Assembly: GCF_002160765.1 (NCBI RefSeq)
Contig: NZ_NFLF01000019.1
Coordinates: 1 to 64,000 of the forward strand
Source: Lachnoclostridium sp. An138
GTDB lineage: Bacteria; Bacillota; Clostridia; Lachnospirales; Lachnospiraceae
Length of the DNA stretch: 64,000 bases
Direction of reading: 5' to 3'
Position 1 is the first letter of the stretch. Every line of letters begins with the position of its first letter. A program made the translations under genes and the position numbers. Of this stretch, positions 50,868 through 59,810 are shown piece by piece. The notes under the pieces are model-generated. The model saw only the letters and a list, made by a program, of their open reading frames with translations, was not told where the DNA came from and ran no database searches.

Positions 50868-50951
50868 GCGGAAGTGTCGGAACTGGCAGACGAGCAAGAC
50901 TAAGGATCTTGTGGCATTCGTGCCGTGTGGGTTCAAGTCCCATCTTCCGCA
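50868..50951 (+). tRNA. tRNA-Leu (anticodon TAA)
   Basis: An 84-base class II tRNA. The acceptor stem is GCGGAAG/CTTCCGC and the anticodon arm CAAGA-CTAAGGA-TCTTG gives anticodon TAA. The variable arm is TGGCATTCGTGCC and the T arm has GGTTCAAGTCC. CCA is not encoded. Confidence 0.95.
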
Positions 50952-50964
50952 TTGAACATTCGAG

Positions 50965-51008
50965 AATCGTTGTATTTATCAGATTTCTGAATAAGTACAG
51001 CGATTTTT
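50965..51008 (+). terminator. Terminator after tRNA-Leu (TAA)
   Basis: AATCGTTGTATTTATCAGA (50965-50983) pairs with TCTGAATAAGTACAGCGATT (50986-51005), with an additional T run (seven T in all). Confidence 0.8.
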
Positions 51009-51066
51009 TTGTGCTTTGAATCCCGGGAGCTTTCCCACGGAACTCAGAGGGATTTTCCATCTAATC

Positions 51067-51095
51067 TTGCGCGCTTAAAAAACGCGCAGTATAAT
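51067..51095 (+). promoter_or_regulatory. Promoter of the sugar kinase gene with a dyad over the spacer
   Basis: TTGCGC (51067-51072), 17 bases, TATAAT (51090-51095). TGCGCG-N8-CGCGCA covers the -35 box and spacer, a symmetric site suited to a repressor. No regulator gene is adjacent. Confidence 0.75.
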
Positions 51096-51155
51096 TAAAA
51101 ACAGAAAAAGAAACGCTGCGGCGGCGCAGGAGAAGAGTGACAAGGAGGAGAGCAA

Positions 51156-52643
51156 ATGGAGCAGTTTCTGATATCACATGATTTGGGTACATCGGGGGAT
51201 AAGGCCACATTGTTTACGACGGACGGCAGACTGATAAGGAGTTATACAGCGTCATATGATGTGCATTTTTTTAACGGAAATTATGCGGAGCAGGACCCGG
51301 AGAACTGGTGGGATGCTGTCTGTGAGGCTACCAGAGCTGTTCTGGAAGGAGAGGACGAAAACAAGGTGGCGGCCATGTCCTTCAGCGCGCAGATGCAGGG
51401 CTGTCTGCCGGTGGATAAGCACGGAAGACCGCTGCGCAATTCCATGATCTGGGCCGACCAGAGGGCGGTTAAGGAAGCGAAGCATCTGGAAAAAGAGCTG
51501 GGGGCGGATCGCATTTACCGGATTACGGGACACAGAGTCAGCGCAAGCTACAGCATCGAGAAGCTGATGTGGCTGAAGAAGCATGAGCCGGAGGTGTATA
51601 AGAAGACCTATAAGATGCTTCAGGCCAAGGATTATATTATTCAGAGAGCAACCGGAAATTTTGTGACGGACTATTCGGACGCTTCCGGGACTCAGGCCCT
51701 GAACCTGAGAAAACTGGAATGGTCTGACGAGATCCTGAAGGCGGCGGATATTGATAAAGATAAGCTGCCAGAGCTTAAGAAATCCACAGACGTTGCGGGA
51801 TATATTCAGGAACGTGTGGCGGGAGAGATCGGACTTCCGGCCGGAACGCCGGTAGTCTGCGGCGGCGGCGACGGTCCGGTTTCCGCGGTGGGAGCTGCAT
51901 GTATCCGTGATGGAGAATTCTATCTGACCTTCGGGACGTCAGCCTGGATCGGCGGTACGACCACAGAACCGTTTATCGATGAAGATAAGACTGTTTTCTG
52001 CTTTGCTCATGTGATTCCGGGAAAATATATGCCCTGCGGAACTATGCAGGCGGCGGGCAGCTCTTACTCATATATTCGTCATGCCCTCTGCGATGATATG
52101 CCTTATGAAAAGCTGAACGCACTGATTGAAAAATCGCCGGCGGGGGCTGAGAATCTGATTTTCCTGCCGTACCTGCTGGGGGAGAGAAGCCCCAGGTGGA
52201 ATCCGAATACGAGCGCGGCCTTTCTGGGGATCAAGCCTGAGCATGAAAAAAAGGATTATGTGCGGGCGGTGATAGAAGGCATCGCCATGAACATGGAGCT
52301 GATTCTGAAGGCATACAGGAAACAGGCCAAAATAGAGACGATGAATCTGACCGGAGGAGGAGCAAAGGGCCAGATTGTAGCGCAGATTCTTGCGGACGTA
52401 CTGGGAGTCCGTTTCCAGATGCCGGACTGCGTGGAAGCAGCCACTGCCATCGGAGCCGCTGTGATCGCGGGAGTCGGAGTCGGCGTGTTCGACGGTTTTG
52501 AGGAGATCAGACGTTTCCTGAAGTTTGAAAAGCAGGTGGAACCCAATAAGGAAAATCAGCAGGTTTATGAGAAACTGAAACCCGTATTTGATGAGGCTTA
52601 TACCTGTATGCTGCCGCTTTATGAGCAGCTGTCAAAGCTTTAA
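51156..52643 (+). CDS. FGGY-family carbohydrate kinase (xylulokinase-like)
   Basis: A 495-residue sugar kinase of the FGGY family: HDLGTSGDKATLF at the ATP/sugar site, MIWADQRA, DYSDASGTQALNLRKLEW, VVCGGGDGPVSAVGAAC and the C-terminal ATP-binding LTGGGAKGQIVAQILADVLG. It is closest in pattern to xylulokinases, phosphorylating a ketose or sugar alcohol. No transporter or isomerase is next to it, so the substrate is open. It is expressed alone, from the promoter with the GC-rich dyad to the hairpin at 52726. AAGGAGG precedes the ATG. Confidence 0.92.
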   Translation: MEQFLISHDLGTSGDKATLFTTDGRLIRSYTASYDVHFFNGNYAEQDPENWWDAVCEATRAVLEGEDENKVAAMSFSAQMQGCLPVDKHGRPLRNSMIWADQRAVKEAKHLEKELGADRIYRITGHRVSASYSIEKLMWLKKHEPEVYKKTYKMLQAKDYIIQRATGNFVTDYSDASGTQALNLRKLEWSDEILKAADIDKDKLPELKKSTDVAGYIQERVAGEIGLPAGTPVVCGGGDGPVSAVGAACIRDGEFYLTFGTSAWIGGTTTEPFIDEDKTVFCFAHVIPGKYMPCGTMQAAGSSYSYIRHALCDDMPYEKLNALIEKSPAGAENLIFLPYLLGERSPRWNPNTSAAFLGIKPEHEKKDYVRAVIEGIAMNMELILKAYRKQAKIETMNLTGGGAKGQIVAQILADVLGVRFQMPDCVEAATAIGAAVIAGVGVGVFDGFEEIRRFLKFEKQVEPNKENQQVYEKLKPVFDEAYTCMLPLYEQLSKL

Positions 52644-52725
52644 ATCCGGCGGACACAGGACAGAGGATTCATAGCTTTAAAAAGACAATCCGGCAAGTAC
52701 CATTTTCTGATATTGGACATATGAT

Positions 52726-52755
52726 AGAATGAGGAGAGAATCCTCATTCTATTTA
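52726..52755 (+). terminator. Terminator after the sugar kinase
   Basis: AGAATGAGGA (52726-52735) pairs with TCCTCATTCT (52741-52750) over GAGAA; ATTTAT follows. It ends only 8 bases before the ribosome binding site of the next gene. Confidence 0.65.
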
Positions 52756-52770
52756 TATGGAGGTATCGTT

Positions 52771-54153
52771 ATGAGTATTACAAACTCAAACAAACAGATA
52801 GATGTGACACAGATAGACTGTGAGGGAACCTTAAAGGTGACGCTGGCTCTCGCGGCTGCGCCGGACATTTCGTCAAATCCGACGGATATCGTGCTTGTGC
52901 TGGACCGCTCGGGCAGTATGGCGGGAAGTCCGCTGGCCAATATGAAGACAGGAGCGAAAACCTTTATCGACATTATTGACGAGGCGACGGACAGCTCCCA
53001 GGATGGGACAATCGGCTCAGGCAGCCGTATCGGCATTGTGAGTTTTGCCGATACAGCTGTGGCAGATACTCAGCTCATTACATCCGTGGCGGTTCTGAAA
53101 ACTGCTGTGGACGCTCTTGCAGCGGGCGGTTCCACGAACCATGCGGATGCTTTCGCAAAGGCTGTACAGCTTTTCGACCCGGCTTCTTCGAATGCAAAGG
53201 TAATCGTGATGTTTACGGACGGAAAAACCACAGCGGGGATTCCTCCGGCTCCGGTGGCGGCAGCAGCGAGAGCTTCGGGAATCATTATTTACTGTATCGG
53301 GCTGATTGGGGCGGACGGTATCGACGTAAATGTGCTCAATGACTGGGCGACAGATCCGGACGCTTTTCATGTGGCGGTCACGCCGGACGACGCGGAACTG
53401 GAGGATTTGTTTGCGGATCTTGCGGCAAATATCTCGAAACCGGGCGCAACCAATATTGTGATTGATGAAATCGTAAATCCGGATTTCAACATTATCAGTG
53501 TGATTCCGCCTAACAGAGGAACGGCCATGATGCTTGATTCCAATACGCTGCAGTGGAAAATCTCCGAGCTGGGTGTTTCCGGAAACGAGGGAGCGTCGCT
53601 GGAATTTTTCATTAGGCATATTGGCCAGAATGGGGGAACGAAACTGGTCAACCAGTCGATCGCCTATTCGGATACGGAAGGAAACGCGGTTACCTTCCCG
53701 GAGCCGTCTGTGAGAGTAGACTGTGGGATTACAGTCACACCTGAACCGTGCCCTGTGCCGGTGGAACTGACAGTGAGAGGATGTCAGGATTCTCTTGTGA
53801 TTGATCTGGGAGACGCCTGTCTGGAATCTCAGGGACGGATCGTCCAGCTGGATGTGACAGTGAAAAATGTCTGTCCGAACAGGCGGGTGGCGCTGGCGGT
53901 CATCCTGACCGAGGTAGACTGCAATGGGACAGAGCACCAGAGAGGTCTCAAGACAATCACGATTCCGGCCCATCAGTATCCCGGCTGCCGGGATGTGCAG
54001 GTGAAATGTATCAAATTTGTACTGCCGGAAGATCTGAATGTATCATGCGGAATTCCCGGCATGATGTGTTCGGACAGAAACTTAAAGGCCCGGGTGATCG
54101 CGCATACGATTGACACAGATTTTCGGTGCTGTGATTCGGTGATTGTCGTATAA
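52771..54153 (+). CDS. Cytoplasmic vWA-domain protein with Cys-rich C-terminus
   Basis: A 460-residue protein with a vWA domain (about residues 35-235: IVLVLDRSGSM with the MIDAS DxSxS, the later STNHADAF threonine/serine site, and VMFTDGKTT). A central beta-rich part follows (about 240-335), and the C-terminal 125 residues are rich in cysteine (VRGCQD, KNVCPN, CRDVQVKC, DFRCCDS). It has no signal peptide or membrane helix. Similar proteins in spore-forming Clostridia may be spore-coat components, but this is a guess from the cysteine content and lack of export signal. GGAGG is 7 bases before ATG 52771. Confidence 0.8.
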   Translation: MSITNSNKQIDVTQIDCEGTLKVTLALAAAPDISSNPTDIVLVLDRSGSMAGSPLANMKTGAKTFIDIIDEATDSSQDGTIGSGSRIGIVSFADTAVADTQLITSVAVLKTAVDALAAGGSTNHADAFAKAVQLFDPASSNAKVIVMFTDGKTTAGIPPAPVAAAARASGIIIYCIGLIGADGIDVNVLNDWATDPDAFHVAVTPDDAELEDLFADLAANISKPGATNIVIDEIVNPDFNIISVIPPNRGTAMMLDSNTLQWKISELGVSGNEGASLEFFIRHIGQNGGTKLVNQSIAYSDTEGNAVTFPEPSVRVDCGITVTPEPCPVPVELTVRGCQDSLVIDLGDACLESQGRIVQLDVTVKNVCPNRRVALAVILTEVDCNGTEHQRGLKTITIPAHQYPGCRDVQVKCIKFVLPEDLNVSCGIPGMMCSDRNLKARVIAHTIDTDFRCCDSVIVV

Positions 54154-54182
54154 AAATATCAAAAAGCAGAAAAGAAGAGAGT

Positions 54183-54214
54183 TGAGGGCAGGCCATGTCT
54201 GCCCTCAGACTCTA
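54183..54214 (+). terminator. Hairpin after the vWA gene
   Basis: TGAGGGCAG (54183-54191) pairs with CTGCCCTCA (54199-54207), and flanking GAGT/ACTC extend the stem. There is no T tract, so it may not be an efficient terminator. Confidence 0.5.
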
Positions 54215-54262
54215 TCGAGTCCTGTCGTGTGCCTTATAAATAGTACCGGCAACAGAAAATGC

Positions 54263-54336
54263 TTGACGAAAAGCAAAATGATGTATAAGATCATACCATC
54301 AGCGGAGAAAATTCGCTTTCCGCTGGTGGTATTTTC
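54263..54336 (+). ncRNA. Promoter followed at once by a terminator-like hairpin (possible tiny RNA)
   Basis: TTGACG (54263-54268), 17 bases and TAAGAT (54286-54291) make a promoter with a start near 54298. ATACCATCAGCGGA (54293-54306) pairs with TCCGCTGGTGGTAT (54319-54332) and TTTTC follows. The transcript would be only about 40 bases. It may be a small RNA, or the leader attenuator of the gene at 54510. The rest of 54154-54509 holds only the promoter at 54427. Confidence 0.4.
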
Positions 54337-54426
54337 ACACAGGATAAAATTTCCTGATTTCGATCTGAAATCAAAATTCCCCAGAAACAAAACAAAATAA
54401 TGCGGAGATATGAAAAGGGATTTTCG

Positions 54427-54455
54427 TTGTCATTCTCTGGCATGCTTGCTATAAT
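54427..54455 (+). promoter_or_regulatory. Promoter of the Rpn-like nuclease gene
   Basis: TTGTCA (54427-54432), 17 bases, TATAAT (54450-54455). It lies 55 bases before the start codon. Confidence 0.8.
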
Positions 54456-54509
54456 AAAATCAGCAGCAGAGGTCCGCTTTTCATATTTCCTCAAAAAGGA
54501 GGAAAGGCT

Positions 54510-55544
54510 ATGAAAACAGGACGGAACAACACGAAAATTCATGACAATGGTGCGAAGCTCATTTTTGATGATCCTATTCTGTGTGCACAGTTTCTGCGCG
54601 GCTACACAAATATTGAGCTTCTGAAAGACGTGCAGCCGGAGGACATCGAAGATATCTCAGAACGGTTTCTGCCTATGTGGCAGGAAGGGCGGGATTCCGA
54701 TTCGGTCAAGAGAGTACGCCTCAAAGACTGTGATTTATTTCTGATTGCTATTGTGGAACATCAGTCAAAAGTGCATTATGACATGGCGTTTAAGCTGCTG
54801 CGCTACATGGTCATGGTGCTGACGGATTACGAAAGAGAAGAGGAAAAGAAGAGGCCGGGTATCACCCGGACGAAGGAGTTCCGGTATCCGCCGATTCTGC
54901 CGATTGTATATTATGAAGGAACGAACCGCTGGACTGCGGCGCGGAATTTTAAAGAACGGGTCTATCTGAATGAGATACTGGGGCAGTACATACCGGATTT
55001 CGAATATCTTGTGGTGCCGGTGGCTTCTTATACGAATGAGGAACTGATAGAAAAGAAAGACGAGCTGTCATTGATTATGCTGATTAACAAGCTGAGAAAA
55101 TCAGAAGATTTTAAGAGTCTTCAGGGAATCCCGGCAGAATATTTTGATGAGCTGTCCGACAAGACGCCGGAGTATCTGCTGGAGCTGATCAGCAAAATCA
55201 TAGCTGTCTTTCTGTACCGCCTGAATGTGCCCCGCAAAGAAGTGGAGCAGTTCACGGATCAGATCAAAGGAGGCGAATTTCAGATGCTGTTTGATAGTTT
55301 TGAGGCATATGACGTGCAGGAAACCCGGCGGATAAGCAGGGCAGAAGGAAAAGCGGAAGGAAAAGCAGAAGGAGCCAGGGAACTCATACTGGAGTTTCTC
55401 GGGGAGCTGGGAACGGTATCAGATAAGCTGAAGTCCAGAATTATAGCCGAGCAGGACTTGGAGGTACTGAAAACATGGGCGAAGCTGGCGGCGAAGGCAG
55501 AAAGTCTGGAGCAGTTCTGCGTTCAGGCGAATCTGCAGACATAA
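54510..55544 (+). CDS. Rpn/YhgA-like PD-(D/E)XK nuclease family protein
   Basis: A 344-residue protein of the Rpn (recombination-promoting nuclease) or transposase_31 group. The nuclease core has DDPILCAQFLRGY, a central Asp (LKDCDLFLIAI), then VEHQSKVHYDMAFKLLRYM, giving the D...ExQ pattern, and PILPIVYYEG. The C-terminus carries the short repeat EGKAEGKAEGA before a helical end, typical of the group. These proteins are abundant in gut Firmicutes and behave like mobile or selfish genes. It has its own TATAAT promoter; AGGAGG precedes the ATG. Confidence 0.87.
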   Translation: MKTGRNNTKIHDNGAKLIFDDPILCAQFLRGYTNIELLKDVQPEDIEDISERFLPMWQEGRDSDSVKRVRLKDCDLFLIAIVEHQSKVHYDMAFKLLRYMVMVLTDYEREEEKKRPGITRTKEFRYPPILPIVYYEGTNRWTAARNFKERVYLNEILGQYIPDFEYLVVPVASYTNEELIEKKDELSLIMLINKLRKSEDFKSLQGIPAEYFDELSDKTPEYLLELISKIIAVFLYRLNVPRKEVEQFTDQIKGGEFQMLFDSFEAYDVQETRRISRAEGKAEGKAEGARELILEFLGELGTVSDKLKSRIIAEQDLEVLKTWAKLAAKAESLEQFCVQANLQT

Positions 55545-55622
55545 GTACATTTCGGATAACGGTAAACGCAGGGAACCATAAACTTTCTGATTTTCAAGCA
55601 GGCAGTAACTTCTGTTTTCTGC

Positions 55623-55710
55623 TTTTAAACAGAGGAAAAAAGTGATATACTATGTGGCAGATGCCACAGACTTCCAGGGGCAGGGCGCAGCGGCGTTTTT
55701 TTGCCCCTGG
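55623..55710 (+). promoter_or_regulatory. Weak promoter with dyad and leader hairpin upstream of the M16C peptidase
   Basis: TTTTAA (55623-55628) and TATACT (55646-55651) are 17 bases apart. The dyad GTGGCA-GA-TGCCAC (55654-55667) lies over the start site, and CCAGGGGCA (55674-55682) pairs with TGCCCCTGG (55702-55710), with a T run in the loop. The leader runs for about 195 bases to the ATG. Confidence 0.55.
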
Positions 55711-55741
55711 CTGTATCTCCGGGTTTTTAAAGCAGAATTAT

Positions 55742-55819
55742 TTCCGGAGTCAGAAGTTCTGCGGTTTCGGAACAGAAGGCTTCCCGGAGCCGGAAGTTCT
55801 GCGTTTCCGGAACAGAACC
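55742..55819 (+). repeat. Two direct repeats of about 39 bp in the leader
   Basis: TTCCGGAGTCAGAAGTTCTG... (55742-55780) is repeated as TTCCCGGAGCCGGAAGTTCT... (55781-55819), both ending GGAACAGAA. Each copy can fold by pairing TTCTG with CAGAA. The rest of 55545-55852 holds the promoter and hairpin given separately. Confidence 0.7.
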
Positions 55820-55852
55820 TATGGAGGCAAATAAAAAAGACAGGAGAGAGCT

Positions 55853-58777
55853 ATGACAGTAGAAGAATTACAGGCATATGAACTGATAGAAAAGCGTGAA
55901 ATCGCGGAATTGAATTCCACAGGTTATTACCTGAAGCATAAGAAAACAGGCGCAAAGATCTGCCTGCTTTCCAATGAAGACAATAATAAGGTGTTCTATA
56001 TCGGTTTCCGGACGCCTGCGCCTGATGATACAGGCGTGCCGCATATTATGGAGCATTCGGTGCTCTGCGGTTCCAGGGAGTTCCCGGTGAAGGACCCCTT
56101 TGTGGAACTGGCGAAGGGTTCCCTGAATACCTTCCTGAACGCCATGACCTACCCGGATAAGACGGTATATCCGGTAGCCAGCTGCAATGACAAAGATTTT
56201 CAGAATCTGATTCATGTGTATATGGACGCGGTATTCTATCCGAATATTTATGAAAAGGAAGAGATCTTCCGTCAGGAGGGCTGGCATTATGAGATGGAGT
56301 CCGAGGACGACGAGCTGACGCTGAACGGCGTGGTTTACAATGAGATGAAGGGAGCATTCTCCTCCCCGGAGGGAGTGCTGGAGCGGGAGATTTTAAGCTC
56401 TCTTTACCCGGATACCACTTACGCAAATGAGTCCGGAGGAGATCCGGAGGCTATCCCGGAGCTTTCTTACAGCGAGTTTCTGGATTTCCACAGCCGTTAT
56501 TATCATCCGTCCAACAGCTACATCTACCTGTACGGAGACTGCGACATGGCGGAGAAGCTGACCTGGCTGGATGAGAACTATCTTTCCAAATACGATTATC
56601 TGCCCATTGATTCGGAAGTGCGCACCCAGGCGCCTTTTGAGAAGATGGCAGAGGTGGTGAAGGATTACTCCATTTCCGCGGAGGAGAGCGAGGAAGACAA
56701 TACCTATCTGTCCTACAATAAATCGGTGGGAGATACTCTGGATGAGAAGCTGTATCTGGGAATGCAGGTACTGGAGTATGTGCTTCTTTCCATGCCGGGA
56801 GCGCCGCTGAAGCAGGCGCTTCTGGACGCCGGAATCGGCCACGATATCATGAGCTCTTATGACAATGGAGTAAAGCAGCCGATTTTTTCCATCATTGCAA
56901 AAAATGCAAATGAGGACCAGAAAGAAGCTTTTGTGGAAACCATCGAGACCACGCTGGCCCGCCTGGCGGCCGAAGGGCTGGATGAGAAAGCTCTGCGGGC
57001 AGGCATCAACTATTTTGAATTCCGTTACCGGGAGGCTGATTTCGGAAATTATCCTGCCGGCCTGATGTATGGGCTGCAGGCCTTTGACAGCTGGCTTTAT
57101 AAGGATGATTCTGCGTTTCTCCATCTGGAGGCCCTGGATACCTTTGCGTTCCTGAAGGAGCAGGTGGCGGAGGGATATTTTGAGGGACTGATTGTGAAAT
57201 ATCTGCTGGAGAATCCCCATGGCTCTCTGGTGATTATCCGTCCGAAGAGAGGTCTGACCGCGCTTCAGGATGAAAAGCTGAAAAAGAAACTGGCGGCTTA
57301 TAAAGAGGGGCTTACGGCGGAAGAGCGGAAGCGGATCGTGGATTTTACAAAGCATCTGAAAGAATACCAGAGCGAGCTCTCTCCCCAGGAGGATCTGGAA
57401 AAAATTCCGCTTCTTGAGCGGGAGGATATTGATAAGAAGGCCCTGCCGTTCCAGAATGAGGAACATGAGGCAGGCGGCGTGAAGGTCGTGTACCACGATC
57501 TGTTTACAAACGGAATCGGTTATGTGAATCTGATTTTCCGGGCAGACAGCATCCCACAGGAGATGATTCCCTATCTGGGCCTTCTGAAGGCTGTGCTTGG
57601 AAAAGTAGATACGGAAAACTACACTTACGGAGAGTTTGCCAAAGAGCTGAATCTGCATACAGGCGGAATCTCCTGCAGTGTGGGCAGTTATGACGATGTC
57701 AGGGAGACAGACCGCTATACGGCTGTATTTGAAGTGCACAGCAAGGCGCTGTATGAGGAACTGCCCGTGGCGTTTTCCATGATGCGCGAAATGCTCCGGA
57801 CTTCCAAAATGGACGATCCCAAGAGACTCAGGGAGATTGTGTCTGAGACAAAGTCCAGACTGCAGATGGCCTTCCAGACATCAGGACATTCCATGGCAGC
57901 CCTGCGCGCCATGTCCTATTTCTCCGCAAGCGCGGCCTTTTCAGATAGGACAGGCGGCGTGGATTTCTATCATTTTATGGAGGAGCTGGACGCGGAATTT
58001 GAGGAGAGACAGGCAGAGGTCTCCGCGAAGCTTATCGAACTGGCCGCCGTACTGTTCCGGCCGGAAAACCTGATTGCAGGCTATACGGCAGAGAGAAAGA
58101 GCCTGGACGCGCTGACAGAGCAGGTGGAAATCCTGAAGACAGAACTGTATCAGAACGGCGGCAGCAAAGCGCCTGCCTGGACGATTGTGCCGGAGAAGAA
58201 GAATGAGGGCTTAAAGACTTCAGCGCAGATTCAGTATGTATGCCGGGCAGGAAACTTCCGGAAGGCAGGACTGCCGTATACGGGAGCGCTGAAAGTTCTG
58301 CGCGTTATCATGAGCTATGATTATCTGTGGAACAACATCCGTGTCAAGGGCGGAGCCTACGGCTGTATGAACAATTACACCCGCACCGGAAGCGCTTATC
58401 TGGTATCTTACCGGGACCCGAACCTGGAAAAGACCAATGAGATTTTTGAGAAGAGCGTGGATTATACGGAGAATTTTGAAGTCTCTGACCGTGATATGAC
58501 GAAATATATCATCGGAACCATCAGTTCCATGGATACGCCGCTGACCCCGAACGCGAAAGGAGCACGCTCCATGAGTGCGTGGATGACCGGACTTGCTTTC
58601 GAGGATGTACAGAAGGAGCGGGATGAGGTGCTCTCCTGCGGCTGCGCGGAGATCCGCGCACTTGCGCCTTATCTGAAGGCTGTTCTTTCACAGAACTGTC
58701 TTTGCGTTATTGGAAACGAGGAGAAGCTGGAAGAGCAGAAGGACATGTTTGGAACGCTGGAAAGCCTGTTCCACTGA
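55853..58777 (+). CDS. M16C metallopeptidase (presequence protease/HypA-like)
   Basis: A 974-residue insulysin-like peptidase of subfamily M16C, clamshell-shaped with four homologous domains. The inverted zinc motif HIMEH (His64, Glu67, His68) is in VPHIMEHSVLCGSREF, and NGVVYNEMKGAFS gives the distal Glu. The full length matches bacterial presequence proteases; it degrades peptides in the cytoplasm, as there is no signal peptide. AGGAGAG precedes the ATG. It is 16 bases ahead of era, suggesting one transcript. Confidence 0.93.
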   Translation: MTVEELQAYELIEKREIAELNSTGYYLKHKKTGAKICLLSNEDNNKVFYIGFRTPAPDDTGVPHIMEHSVLCGSREFPVKDPFVELAKGSLNTFLNAMTYPDKTVYPVASCNDKDFQNLIHVYMDAVFYPNIYEKEEIFRQEGWHYEMESEDDELTLNGVVYNEMKGAFSSPEGVLEREILSSLYPDTTYANESGGDPEAIPELSYSEFLDFHSRYYHPSNSYIYLYGDCDMAEKLTWLDENYLSKYDYLPIDSEVRTQAPFEKMAEVVKDYSISAEESEEDNTYLSYNKSVGDTLDEKLYLGMQVLEYVLLSMPGAPLKQALLDAGIGHDIMSSYDNGVKQPIFSIIAKNANEDQKEAFVETIETTLARLAAEGLDEKALRAGINYFEFRYREADFGNYPAGLMYGLQAFDSWLYKDDSAFLHLEALDTFAFLKEQVAEGYFEGLIVKYLLENPHGSLVIIRPKRGLTALQDEKLKKKLAAYKEGLTAEERKRIVDFTKHLKEYQSELSPQEDLEKIPLLEREDIDKKALPFQNEEHEAGGVKVVYHDLFTNGIGYVNLIFRADSIPQEMIPYLGLLKAVLGKVDTENYTYGEFAKELNLHTGGISCSVGSYDDVRETDRYTAVFEVHSKALYEELPVAFSMMREMLRTSKMDDPKRLREIVSETKSRLQMAFQTSGHSMAALRAMSYFSASAAFSDRTGGVDFYHFMEELDAEFEERQAEVSAKLIELAAVLFRPENLIAGYTAERKSLDALTEQVEILKTELYQNGGSKAPAWTIVPEKKNEGLKTSAQIQYVCRAGNFRKAGLPYTGALKVLRVIMSYDYLWNNIRVKGGAYGCMNNYTRTGSAYLVSYRDPNLEKTNEIFEKSVDYTENFEVSDRDMTKYIIGTISSMDTPLTPNAKGARSMSAWMTGLAFEDVQKERDEVLSCGCAEIRALAPYLKAVLSQNCLCVIGNEEKLEEQKDMFGTLESLFH

Positions 58778-58793
58778 GAAGAAAGGATACTGA

Positions 58794-59705
58794 ATGGAAC
58801 AAATGCAGAAATCAGGCTTTGCCACTCTGATTGGCAGGCCGAACGTAGGAAAATCCACACTGATGAACAGGCTGATTGGACAGAAGATTGCGATTACTTC
58901 CAATAAGCCCCAGACTACGCGAAACCGGATTCAGACTGTGTATACCTGTGATCAGGGGCAGATCATTTTCCTGGATACGCCGGGCATTCACAAGGCGAAG
59001 AACAAGCTGGGAGAATACATGGTCAATGTGGCGGAGCGCACGCTTAGGGAGGTGGATGTGATTCTCTGGCTGGTGGAGCCGAGCACCTTTATCGGAGCGG
59101 GGGAGCGCCACATCGCGGAACAGCTTAAAAAGGCGAAGACTCCGGTGATTCTTGTTATTAACAAAACGGATACAGTAAAGCGGGAAGAGATTCTGGTTTT
59201 TATCGATACCTACCGGAAGCTGTACGATTTTGATGAGATTGTGCCGGTATCGGCCCTGAATGGAGACAATACAGACACGCTGATTGAGCAGATTTTCAAG
59301 TATCTGCCCTATGGCCCGCAGTATTATGATGAGGATACCGTGACAGATCAGCCCATGCGCCAGATTGTGGCGGAGCTGATACGGGAGAAAGCTCTGCGCT
59401 GTCTGGATGAGGAGATTCCCCACGGGATTGCTGTATCCATTGATCAGATGAAGGAGAGAAAAGACGGCGGTATCTGTGATATCGACGCTACGATCATCTG
59501 CGAGAAAGACTCTCACAAGGGAATTATCATCGGAAAGCAGGGAGCCATGCTGAAAAAGATCGGAAGCGCGGCCCGTTATGAGATCGAACGGATGATGGAG
59601 ATGAAAGTAAATCTAAAGCTCTGGGTGAAGGTCAAAAAGGACTGGAGAGACAGCGATTATCTGATCAAAAATTTCGGATACGACAAGAAGGATTTCGACC
59701 TGTAA
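58794..59705 (+). CDS. era: GTPase Era
   Basis: A 303-residue essential GTPase for 30S subunit maturation. GTP-binding motifs are GRPNVGKST (residues 14-22), the G2 threonine in PQTTRNRI, DTPGI (G3), NKTD (G4) and SALNG (G5). The C-terminal KH domain (about 205-300, GIIIGKQGAMLKKIG) binds 16S rRNA near its 3' end. The neighbourhood era-yqzL-recO is conserved in Firmicutes. Confidence 0.97.
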   Translation: MEQMQKSGFATLIGRPNVGKSTLMNRLIGQKIAITSNKPQTTRNRIQTVYTCDQGQIIFLDTPGIHKAKNKLGEYMVNVAERTLREVDVILWLVEPSTFIGAGERHIAEQLKKAKTPVILVINKTDTVKREEILVFIDTYRKLYDFDEIVPVSALNGDNTDTLIEQIFKYLPYGPQYYDEDTVTDQPMRQIVAELIREKALRCLDEEIPHGIAVSIDQMKERKDGGICDIDATIICEKDSHKGIIIGKQGAMLKKIGSAARYEIERMMEMKVNLKLWVKVKKDWRDSDYLIKNFGYDKKDFDL

Positions 59706-59709
59706 AGGC

Positions 59710-59757
59710 ATACCCTTAATTGACAAAGGCGAGTATGCCCTTGTCGATTAAGGGTAT
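59710..59757. repeat. Long inverted repeat after era (terminator-like)
   Basis: ATACCCTTAATTGACAAAGGC (59710-59730) and its inverted copy (59737-59757) share 19 of 21 positions around a 6-base loop. A T-rich stretch ending in TTTTT comes only 10 or more bases later. It may end the era transcript or be a small repetitive element. Confidence 0.6.
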
Positions 59758-59810
59758 CTATTTGGTATATTTTTCGCAGGATAAGAATGCTGCTTCTGGA
59801 GAATCTAATT

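Noticed and set aside
52771-54153. Second phase-variable surface adhesin
   Set aside because: The vWA domain suggested it, but there is no signal peptide, no membrane helix, no anchor motif and no inverted repeats around the promoter.
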